DNA of 43,303 nucleotides from JAJTFW01 sp046160245 (GTDB lineage: Bacteria > Bacteroidota > Bacteroidia > AKYH767-A > OLB10). Positions within the stretch are counted from its first letter, which is position 1, and each line of letters starts with the position of its first letter. The notes under the pieces were generated by a model. That model did no database searches, was not told the origin of the DNA, and worked only from the letters and a program-made list of their open reading frames with translations. This document shows positions 7,289-14,739 of this stretch, in pieces. Location: assembly GCA_046160245.1 (NCBI GenBank), contig JBJXGU010000078.1:1-43303 (forward strand), read 5' to 3'. Made by a program: the position numbers and the translations under genes.

Positions 7289-9541
7289 ATGCGAAAAATT
7301 ATACTCACCCTCTTGCTGATTACTGTTTTTTGTATCTCAGGATCTGCACAAACAAATTTTAACGTTCAATTTCGTTCGCAACTCCCATACTCTGGTGTAG
7401 TGTTATCAAATATTTGGGGTTATGTGGATTCTTTAGGGAATGAATACGCCTTAGTTGGTGCACAAAATGGATTGTCCATTGTAGATGTTACTAATCCTGC
7501 TAGTCCTATTGTTAAATTTACGGTTGCTGGAACCAGTTCTAGTTGGAGAGAGGTGCAAGTGCATGGTAAGTATGCATACGTTACCACAGAAGGATGTTGC
7601 AATGGTTTGCAAATTGTGAATCTATCCAATCTACCTGCTACTGTTAGTTCCAAGTATTGGACTGGCTCAGGTGCGATCGCAGGAACCTTAGGTAGGATTC
7701 ACTCTTTACACATCCGTGATTCGTATTTATATTTGAATGGATCGCAATTGTTTGGTGGTGCTGCATTGATTGTTTCATTAACTGATCCATGGAATCCCGT
7801 GTATTTATCCAATACCTCAGCCGGGTTTTCGGGAAACACGCGCTATATTCACGATTGTTTTGTGAGGAATGATACATTATGGGGAGCGAATATTTATGCT
7901 GGATATTTCTCTATATTTAATGTAAGTAATAAATCAAATCCCGTTTTTATTAATGGAGAATATACGCCCAATAATTTTACGCATAATACATGGATGGCCG
8001 ATAATGGTAGTTCGGTATTGTTTACAACCGATGAAGTGAGCAATTCTTTTTTAGCGGCCTACGATGTTTCTAATACTGCCAATATAGTTTTTCTGGATAA
8101 GTTACAAGGTAATCCGGGAAGTGGATCCATCATTCACAATACCTATATTCGAAATAATTTTGCTATTAGTTCTTATTATAAAGATGGTGTTACAATTACA
8201 GATGTGAGCCGACCTAAAAACATGATTACCGTCGGTAAATATGATACCTATACCCAAGGATCCGGAAACGGATTTAATGGAGCGTGGGGCGTTCATCCCT
8301 TCTTGCCGTCTGGAAATTTAGTCGTTTCTGATATTAATAACGGTCTCTTTGTATTAACACCAACTTATGTTCGAGCATGCCACCTGGAAGGTTCGGTGAC
8401 TGATTCTTGTTCTGGATTGCCTTTGTCAAATGTTTCAGTGATTATAACGGGTGGGACTCATCATACTGAATTTTCGTTAATAAACGGAGAATACCGAACA
8501 GGTACAGCCAACAGTGGATCGTATACTGTTACATTCAGCAAGTCTGGTTACACCTCCAAGGTGTTTACAAATGTTGTTTTGCAGAATGGTGTATTAAATG
8601 CAATTAACGTTCAGTTGCGTCCAACTAACGCGATAAGTATTGCATCATCAAGTAGTGTGAATCCATTGTGCAATACTGCTGCAACAGGTTCCATAAACAT
8701 TACTACTGCTAATGGAGCTTTGCCATTGTCTTTCCAATGGTCGAATGGTGCGACTACGGAAGATTTAGTAAATATTATGGCGGGCACATATACAGTTACT
8801 GCAACCGATGGTATTGGATGTGCTGCATCTCGAGTAATTACACTTATTGCCCCGCCAGCGATTACATCTGTTCAAACTATTGTACCTGTAACTTGTAATC
8901 AAGCGCAAGATGGTGTAATTGGAGTGAATGTGAATGGAGGAGTGGGACCTTATACTTATCTATGGACCTATCAACCTTTTCCGCCTATCGCTAATAGTGG
9001 AAATTCAAAAGCGAAGCTGTCGAATGTAAAAAATAATACAACTATAAATTCGTTGAGTATCCTGCCCGACAGTACTGGAATAGATAGCCTAATCGCTGGT
9101 GTTTATCAGCTTCAAATTACCGATAATAATGGTTGTGTAAAAACAGCAAGCTATAATTTGTTAGATCCATTGAATCCATGCAGTGTAACGATTTCTTTGC
9201 GTCTTTTTGTAGAAGGATTTTACACCGGATCCAATACAATGACACCTGTTGTAAATTCAACACTGCAATTAACCGACACAATTCATTTTGAGTTGAGATC
9301 GCCAACGACACCATACGCCGTTCAACATACTGCAACGGGTGTAGTGAATTCAAGTGGTTATGTGAATTTTGTTTTTCCGCCTTCTTTATGGCAACAGACC
9401 TATTATTTAGTGGTTAAGCATAGAAATAGCATTGAGACTTGGAGTAAAAATCCATTTTATATTCCACAAGGTATTCAGAGTTTTAGTTTAACAGAGGCAT
9501 TAATTCCGATTACGAATCCAGATAGTTTTAGTACGGAGTAA
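7289..9541 (+). CDS. Secreted choice-of-anchor-B (LVIVD-type) protein with regulatory-like and SprB-type domains
   Basis: Extracellular protein of about 750 aa. ATG 7289 gives a clean signal peptide (MRKIILTLLLITVFCISGSAQ); ATG 7274 and codons back to 7241 are in frame but would lengthen the n-region. The first ~340 mature residues are a beta-propeller of LVIVD-like repeats, for example NGLSIVDVTNPASPI and YAYVTTEGCCNGLQIVNLSNLP. This is followed by a carboxypeptidase-regulatory-like fold (LEGSVTDSCSGLPLSNVSVIITGG...), then two SprB-like modules with QWSNGATTEDL...AGTYTVTATDGIGC. I see no T9SS sorting domain at the end. The ligand is unknown. TACCTTG near 7262 may be its promoter. Confidence 0.8.
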   Translation: MRKIILTLLLITVFCISGSAQTNFNVQFRSQLPYSGVVLSNIWGYVDSLGNEYALVGAQNGLSIVDVTNPASPIVKFTVAGTSSSWREVQVHGKYAYVTTEGCCNGLQIVNLSNLPATVSSKYWTGSGAIAGTLGRIHSLHIRDSYLYLNGSQLFGGAALIVSLTDPWNPVYLSNTSAGFSGNTRYIHDCFVRNDTLWGANIYAGYFSIFNVSNKSNPVFINGEYTPNNFTHNTWMADNGSSVLFTTDEVSNSFLAAYDVSNTANIVFLDKLQGNPGSGSIIHNTYIRNNFAISSYYKDGVTITDVSRPKNMITVGKYDTYTQGSGNGFNGAWGVHPFLPSGNLVVSDINNGLFVLTPTYVRACHLEGSVTDSCSGLPLSNVSVIITGGTHHTEFSLINGEYRTGTANSGSYTVTFSKSGYTSKVFTNVVLQNGVLNAINVQLRPTNAISIASSSSVNPLCNTAATGSINITTANGALPLSFQWSNGATTEDLVNIMAGTYTVTATDGIGCAASRVITLIAPPAITSVQTIVPVTCNQAQDGVIGVNVNGGVGPYTYLWTYQPFPPIANSGNSKAKLSNVKNNTTINSLSILPDSTGIDSLIAGVYQLQITDNNGCVKTASYNLLDPLNPCSVTISLRLFVEGFYTGSNTMTPVVNSTLQLTDTIHFELRSPTTPYAVQHTATGVVNSSGYVNFVFPPSLWQQTYYLVVKHRNSIETWSKNPFYIPQGIQSFSLTEALIPITNPDSFSTE

Positions 9542-9569
9542 GTAATTTGAATGGTATTTCTTTAAGAGC

Positions 9570-9962
9570 ATGACTACATTCGAATCCATAAAAATTCGTT
9601 CTCTTGCTGCTTTGTATGATTTATTACCATTGCACGAACGAATGATGGTTGATGTCTTGCGTCAAATTATAACCGATGAATTACCTAGACGATGTAAAGA
9701 GAAAATTTCTTACAATGTGCCTTATTTTTATGGACACAAAGGAATTTGTATTGTTTGGCCAGCGACAATTCCGAGAGGAGGAATTAAATCAGGAGTGCTG
9801 TTAGGATTTTGGTATGGTTGCAAATTAAAGGACGTAGATCATTATTTAATTCACGGAACCAACAAGCAAATATTTTATAAGATTTTCCAATCTGTAGAGG
9901 AAATCGATGAAAAAGCAATTAGAAAGTTGTTGAAGGAAGCGATTATATTAGATGAAGCTTAA
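9570..9962 (+). CDS. DUF1801 domain-containing protein
   Basis: A small cytosolic protein of 130 aa. The pattern of an N-terminal helix pair, EKISYNVPYFYGHKGICIVWP, a central GGIKSGVLLGFWYG segment and a helical end fits the DUF1801 (YdhG-like) family, whose biochemical role is not established. There is no signal peptide or membrane segment. It starts 28 nt after the preceding gene, probably in the same transcript. It converges on the polysaccharide locus, with the inverted-repeat element at 10039-10123 between them. Confidence 0.7.
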   Translation: MTTFESIKIRSLAALYDLLPLHERMMVDVLRQIITDELPRRCKEKISYNVPYFYGHKGICIVWPATIPRGGIKSGVLLGFWYGCKLKDVDHYLIHGTNKQIFYKIFQSVEEIDEKAIRKLLKEAIILDEA

Positions 9963-10038
9963 TCGACTTTGTTAAAGTAAGTGATTTAATATGCTTATAG
10001 AGAGATCCGTTTTAATCCTATTAATCCGTTTTACAATA

Positions 10039-10123
10039 TGAAGCTTTAGCGAAAGATGGTGTAATCCGTGCCTGCCTGCATCGCTTTCGCTAAAGCTTCA
10101 GCGGGGCAATGCCGGCAGGCAGG
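10039..10123. repeat. Interleaved double inverted-repeat element
   Basis: Arm A, TGAAGCTTTAGCGAAAG (10039-10055), pairs perfectly over 17 bp with A' (10084-10100). Arm B, CCTGCCTGC (10071-10079), pairs over 9 bp with B' GCAGGCAGG (10115-10123). The order A-B-A'-B' is interleaved, so both helices can form together only as a pseudoknot-like fold. TAATCCGT-type short repeats lie just upstream (10006-10068). The GC-rich B arms contrast with the AT-rich surroundings. It lies between two converging transcription units, where REP-like elements or bidirectional terminators are often found. Confidence 0.75.
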
Positions 10124-10203
10124 TTCAAAATGAATAGTTTTTAAGTATCTATTATTTTTTTAATTTAAATTTATATTCATAGCAGATGATATACTTGTAA
10201 AAA

Positions 10204-10668
10204 TCAACTATGCTTCTTAATCACTTTAGCTGGCACACCACCCACCATTGTGTTTTCTTCTACACTTGAATTTACTACTGCTCCCGCAGCTAAAACGGCA
10301 CGTGATCCAATATTCACATTGGGCAATATAATCACACCGGCGCCAATCCAGGCATCATTTGCAATGTAAATTTTTCCGCGAATAGGAGGGAAGATGTCAT
10401 TGAGTGTTGAATTATTTGCATCCGAAGAAAGAATTAAACTTACTCTGGGTCCTATGGATACACGATCGCCGATTTCTAATTCACAAGAGTCATCTGAATT
10501 CATCATCGATAAAACCATGTTCGGGCCAATATATACTTTATTGCCCACCTTAAACCCGCATTGACGCAATGCCCAAACTCTAATTTTATTAGCCGGAAAA
10601 TAACCCACTAGAAAGCGCATGAATTTGACCCATGTTTGTTGCAGGATATTTCGTTTTCTAATTCCCAT
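10204..10668 (-). CDS. Acyltransferase of the hexapeptide-repeat (LbetaH) family
   Basis: Probable O-acetyltransferase for a sugar of the polysaccharide, using acetyl-CoA in the cytosol. The 154-aa protein has the left-handed beta-helix pattern from about residue 40, with hexads such as VYIGPN, LEIGDRVSIGP, AWIGAGVIILPNVNIGSRAVLAAGAVV. It ends with the family's usual VGGVPAKVIKK. The N-terminus is basic and amphipathic. It is the last gene of the locus, 9 nt downstream of the FemAB-like gene. The acceptor is unknown. Confidence 0.87.
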   Translation of the reverse strand: MGIRKRNILQQTWVKFMRFLVGYFPANKIRVWALRQCGFKVGNKVYIGPNMVLSMMNSDDSCELEIGDRVSIGPRVSLILSSDANNSTLNDIFPPIRGKIYIANDAWIGAGVIILPNVNIGSRAVLAAGAVVNSSVEENTMVGGVPAKVIKKHS

Positions 10669-10677
10669 CTGCTAAAA

Positions 10678-11697
10678 TCATTTTATAAATTTAAGCAATT
10701 TTAATCCAAGTATTCCAATTTTCATTAAGATAGGTTGGTGGATCTTTTCGTATCGACCATACTGAATCAATTCACCACCAAATTTTGCTTTAAAATCTCT
10801 TACACCATAATCTGCATCCGGTTTTCCAGCACCTAAGAAATCGAAATGCTTCAAGCCCATTTTTTGACCTTCAGCAATCGCTGCCCATGTGGAAAGAATA
10901 CTTGGGTATTGATCTTTGTATTCTTTGTCCATCCCCGCAATATACCACTCGTAGATAGCTTTTCCAGGAAAGATGGGACAGACAATTCCGCCAATAATTT
11001 TTTCCTCATGTCGTATCAATAAGAATTTACCGAGACCTTTAGGTACCAGATGTTCTCTAAAGAAATCAAAAAATTCTTTTGGGGCCAAAGGTTTATTTAC
11101 TTTTTCTTTATAAAGGTTTTGTAGTAGTTGATAGAAATCATTAACATCTTCTTCGCGGTTGGTATCAATAACTTCAGCACTACCTAATCCTTTCTTGATT
11201 TGTCGGGATTTGCTCTTGCTCATGGCAGAAAGTAATTTGTCGGGACTTTCTGCTTCGGTATGTACTAAGAAATTTAAATGTTCAAGATATTGAAAGTTCA
11301 TTTTTTGAAATGAAGATTTCAATTGAGTCGTGTCGAATGTATTTCTGAATTGAGTGTAAATGGCTTTCTTTCCAAGCGTGTTTTGATATTGTTTTAATAA
11401 AAGTTCACAAACTTCAGCATTGTCCACTAACGGACCTCCCCAAATAATGCTTCGGCTAGTGAGCTTAGCATAAAATTTCGGTTCTTGTTGCAACACACTA
11501 ACTAATATTCCGGCAATTTTTCCGCTGTTATCTATAGCTGCAAAGACGAATGGAGTGTATCCGGGAACGTGTTGGAATAGTTCATATGCTTCGGGCAACT
11601 GGAAAAAATTTCCATCCGCATGTTTTAATACATACTCTTTCCATCCTGCGTTGAGGATGAAAGAAGATTCTGTATGGATGTCATATTTACTCGACAT
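10678..11697 (-). CDS. FemAB-like GNAT-fold acyltransferase
   Basis: The 339-aa protein has the two-lobed FemA/FemB layout. The clearest region is the second GNAT lobe (about 160-310), with LPRKGL-type positions KSKSRQIKKGL and the conserved end AEGQKMGLKHFDFLGAGKPDADYGVRDFKAKFGGE. Family members transfer aminoacyl groups to peptidoglycan precursors, but homologues in exopolysaccharide clusters are thought to acylate sugars. The locus context favours the latter. It sits 1 nt from the NodB-like gene upstream and 9 nt from the LbetaH gene downstream. The acyl donor is unknown. Confidence 0.8.
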   Translation of the reverse strand: MSSKYDIHTESSFILNAGWKEYVLKHADGNFFQLPEAYELFQHVPGYTPFVFAAIDNSGKIAGILVSVLQQEPKFYAKLTSRSIIWGGPLVDNAEVCELLLKQYQNTLGKKAIYTQFRNTFDTTQLKSSFQKMNFQYLEHLNFLVHTEAESPDKLLSAMSKSKSRQIKKGLGSAEVIDTNREEDVNDFYQLLQNLYKEKVNKPLAPKEFFDFFREHLVPKGLGKFLLIRHEEKIIGGIVCPIFPGKAIYEWYIAGMDKEYKDQYPSILSTWAAIAEGQKMGLKHFDFLGAGKPDADYGVRDFKAKFGGELIQYGRYEKIHQPILMKIGILGLKLLKFIK

Positions 11698-11698
11698 G

Positions 11699-12481
11699 TT
11701 ATTCCGTCATAGGATTTGCTACGTAGAAATATTTTTTTATGGTGTTCTTGATATTTTGGAAGATAAGTTCTTTAAGCCAAGGCCCTAGATCATTGTGCCA
11801 ACGTTGAGGATGAGTAGTGATCATGATTTTTGTAGGAAGCTGTTGTTTATCTACAGCCTTAATTATGTCATTACTTCTTTTAAAGTTAAATCCTTGCTGA
11901 AAAGGTGCTTTCACTTTGTCGCGAACACTGACTTTATTTCCATTCCATTTTCGCCCCGTATCGGTAAGGTAAAGCGTTTCATTGAAGTTGATATCAAAAT
12001 AAGGTTCTGCAAGTATTTCGTAATTTTTATAGGAGTAGTCTCTCCATATAAGTCGATTATCCCATATGGAAGCCGGACTTCCGTGCATGCAAATTGTTTT
12101 TACAGGATAATATCCTCTGAAGTAATTTAAATTTTTTTCAAAAAGTTTAATCGCTTTTTTTAAATTTCCATTGGTGAGTGATAAATCTTCATAGTGATAA
12201 CCTATTTCATGTCCAAGTGCTGCAATCTTTTTAATGATATCAGGGTGATTGCTTTCTTCCACGACTCTAAAATAGTAGGTGCTGCGGACGCCCATAGTTT
12301 TTTCAATTTCTGCTTTTGCTAAACTTTGAGCCGGTAAATCATCTACATCATGTCGCATGATCACATATTTAGCAGGGATAGAATTTAAAAATAAATCTTC
12401 ATATGCAATCATAGCATAGCCATTACGTTGAAAAGCTTCAAGTAGTTGCTTGTATTTTAGGAGTGTGAAATCACGCTGCAT
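11699..12481 (-). CDS. NodB-like polysaccharide deacetylase family protein
   Basis: The 260-aa protein keeps NodB-fold motifs: the aspartate motif His44-Asp45-Val-Asp47-Asp48 and a histidine motif around His90-Glu-Ile-Gly-Tyr-His95. These would bind a metal and remove N- or O-acetyl groups from a sugar. The histidine pair spacing (H-x4-H) differs slightly from the classical H-x3-H of peptidoglycan and chitin deacetylases. No signal peptide is present, so it would act in the cytosol on a nucleotide- or lipid-linked sugar. Its start overlaps the end of the DUF354 gene by 11 nt. Confidence 0.75.
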   Translation of the reverse strand: MQRDFTLLKYKQLLEAFQRNGYAMIAYEDLFLNSIPAKYVIMRHDVDDLPAQSLAKAEIEKTMGVRSTYYFRVVEESNHPDIIKKIAALGHEIGYHYEDLSLTNGNLKKAIKLFEKNLNYFRGYYPVKTICMHGSPASIWDNRLIWRDYSYKNYEILAEPYFDINFNETLYLTDTGRKWNGNKVSVRDKVKAPFQQGFNFKRSNDIIKAVDKQQLPTKIMITTHPQRWHNDLGPWLKELIFQNIKNTIKKYFYVANPMTE

Positions 12482-13583
12482 GGTCTCTGAATCGTTCTTG
12501 TGCTGATGGGTTTTTATTTAATTCTAAGGCACTGCTTGGATAGTTTTCAAAGAACCAAACGAAAAACTTAGTCGGATCAATGGTGTCTTTCAAGAAATGT
12601 TCTCTTTTCTTTTGCCAAGTAGCTGTTAGGTTTTCCGTGTTTACAATTTCTTTTATTTTCTGAAGTAATTGTTCGGGTTGATCGGTGGGAATTCCGAAGG
12701 TAAGTCCATAGGGATTTTCTAACTCTTCTAAATAACCAAGCTTTCCAACAAAGTCGTTGAATCGAATACTGGGTGTGCCTAAAACGGCCGCTTCAGCAGT
12801 CATGGTTTGACTATCTCCTAAATATAAGTCAGCGAAATATAATACATCCAAAATGTCGGATGCTTTTACTTTAACCCGGAAAGCCTCAAGTGCCGGAGAA
12901 AGTTCTCTTTCAGATGAGATATGAACCTTGCCAAATGGCTTTAAGATTTCAATGATTTTTTGCGCCAACTGATCGGTAATTCCTTTTTTGTTTTCGTCAT
13001 GCCATGCCGTTAGTTTGGCAAACCGAATGAAGAAGTTTAATTTTTCCTTTTCAAATATTCCTTCAACTTTCTTGTAGTCCGGAGTAAAATAGTTGGGTCT
13101 TAAGTAAGCTAGCTCATGATTTCCTTTGTACTTAATAGTTTTGGGGTGATGGTTCCATTGCGCAGCACTACACGACTCCGGACAGAGTTGATGAGCCAGA
13201 AAGGGGACAAATACTTTACTGTAGATTGGAAATATTTCTAAGTCGTCTTCAAACACGCCAATCGTTTTGATGCCAAGTAATTTTGCAAACGGTGCAAATT
13301 CTGCAGACGTCGATATGAATAAATCAGGTTGGAAGGAACGCGCAATTTTCCAATGTGAAAATGTTCGTTTCATGAATGAGGTTAAAATTCCGAATCGTGA
13401 ATCTTTTCTTTCTTCTTCTGCTATGTTGATAAATTCAATGTTGCTTTCTTCTAATAATTTCGTCAAAACATCCTTCGTTTTACTAGTCACCAATACCGAA
13501 TGACCATTCTCCTTCAAAATACTCATGGTATTTTTGAAGAGATGAAAGTGGGCCGGGTGCGCCAAGTAAAATAAATATTTCAT
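12471..13583 (-). CDS. DUF354 family glycosyltransferase-like protein
   Basis: The 370-aa cytosolic protein begins MKYLFYLAHPAHFHLFKNT, the typical opening of DUF354 proteins, which have a GT-B fold like UDP-GlcNAc 2-epimerase. A second Rossmann half shows DILDVLYFADLYLGDSQTMTAEAAVLGTPSIRFN, equivalent to the donor-binding region. Family members cluster with polysaccharide genes, but a reaction has not to my knowledge been defined. It lies 4 nt after the toroid-like gene and overlaps the deacetylase gene by 11 nt. Confidence 0.8.
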   Translation of the reverse strand: MKYLFYLAHPAHFHLFKNTMSILKENGHSVLVTSKTKDVLTKLLEESNIEFINIAEEERKDSRFGILTSFMKRTFSHWKIARSFQPDLFISTSAEFAPFAKLLGIKTIGVFEDDLEIFPIYSKVFVPFLAHQLCPESCSAAQWNHHPKTIKYKGNHELAYLRPNYFTPDYKKVEGIFEKEKLNFFIRFAKLTAWHDENKKGITDQLAQKIIEILKPFGKVHISSERELSPALEAFRVKVKASDILDVLYFADLYLGDSQTMTAEAAVLGTPSIRFNDFVGKLGYLEELENPYGLTFGIPTDQPEQLLQKIKEIVNTENLTATWQKKREHFLKDTIDPTKFFVWFFENYPSSALELNKNPSAQERFRDHAA

Positions 13584-13587
13584 TTTT

Positions 13588-14739
13588 CTATTTGGTAATG
13601 TTTAATGTGGTCAAGCCGGCGAACATCCAGGCGTTCGACCATCTCATGAAATTAGAAGTATTTGTATAATAGGGATACTTTCTAAAATAGAAATATCCTT
13701 TTTTGTGTTGCATATTTTCAATATTCCATAACGCAACTTTTTTAGCCAGGTCTCGATATCCAAATCGACTAAGACTTAGTAATGTTTGTCCAGCCGCGGT
13801 ACAATCTGCTGGCCAGGGATTTTTATCGTAGAATTTGGGTTGACCATTTTCTAAAATGAAAGTACTGGAGTAAAATTGTATTCCTTTGCTGAGGTTTAAA
13901 CTCCAGGTGGAATCATTGGTGCAGTTTTGATATTCATCTAAACAATCCAGAATATAACCGGTATGGTAATTATCAATCCATGCTCCTGTTTCACGTTGGG
14001 AGTAGATCCACGCACCATCTTCACGCTGAAACTTCATAACATAAGCCACAGCGTTTTTTGCCATGTAATTCCATTCTTGATTTCCAGTGATCTCAAAACC
14101 CTGCGCCATTAATCGCGCACCTTTCATGCTTGCATTAAAAACTTTTTCTTTATCGAAAGGTGAATAGGAAAAACAAAAACTTCCATCCACTTCTGTTGAA
14201 CGATGAATATGTTTTTCTGTAAAAGCACAACATTGTACTATTAATTCTTTAGCTTCTACAATACCCAATTTTTTCCAGGCTAAGTAGAGCGCATTGCTGA
14301 TAATTCCAGTTGCCACAAGTGTAGGCTGATAGGCCGGAATGGAGGCATAGCGAGCCTCCCAAGGAAAATCATACCCCCAACACGCACCCGTATAACCGGA
14401 AGGAATTAATTTTTGAAGTTCTTGAATTAACTCAACAATCTTTTTCTGATTTAATTTGGAGTTGGAAGGAGTGGTCATTTGAACATAGCCTTGAATAGCA
14501 AGTCCTACCGTTACGGGATTAAGCCGTTTTTGTATACCTAAAATGGGGCGAATGTTTAAAGGAAAGCGTTTTACAAATTGCTGAGATAAAAAGCGAAGTT
14601 TATGATTTGATTTTAAGATGGGTAGACGAAACAAGGGAGAAGTAAGTCCATCGTATGGATCGTATCCTTTGTAATGTTCGTTTTCGATAAATGTCCTCAA
14701 TAGCGTTATCGACTGAATGATTTTCTCATTGGGAGTCAT
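13588..14739 (-). CDS. Alpha/alpha-toroid-like protein of polysaccharide locus, function unknown
   Basis: The 383-aa protein lacks a signal peptide. Repeating helical pairs with Trp/Tyr/Gly-rich turns suggest an alpha/alpha barrel of the kind seen in terpenoid cyclases and GH88/GH105-like enzymes: WGYDFPWEARYASIPAYQPT, GAWIYSQRETGAWIDNYHTGYILDCL and the end SNFMRWSNAWMFAGLTTL. Similar proteins in surface-polysaccharide clusters often carry unreliable names. A sugar-modifying role is inferred from context only. Its start overlaps the stop of the bi-domain oxidoreductase by 4 nt (ATGA). Confidence 0.65.
   Translation of the reverse strand: MTPNEKIIQSITLLRTFIENEHYKGYDPYDGLTSPLFRLPILKSNHKLRFLSQQFVKRFPLNIRPILGIQKRLNPVTVGLAIQGYVQMTTPSNSKLNQKKIVELIQELQKLIPSGYTGACWGYDFPWEARYASIPAYQPTLVATGIISNALYLAWKKLGIVEAKELIVQCCAFTEKHIHRSTEVDGSFCFSYSPFDKEKVFNASMKGARLMAQGFEITGNQEWNYMAKNAVAYVMKFQREDGAWIYSQRETGAWIDNYHTGYILDCLDEYQNCTNDSTWSLNLSKGIQFYSSTFILENGQPKFYDKNPWPADCTAAGQTLLSLSRFGYRDLAKKVALWNIENMQHKKGYFYFRKYPYYTNTSNFMRWSNAWMFAGLTTLNITK

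Noticed and set aside
14505..14525. Further TTACGGG-like strings inside genes (also near 6636)
   Set aside because: No flanking paired arms; coincidental coding sequence.
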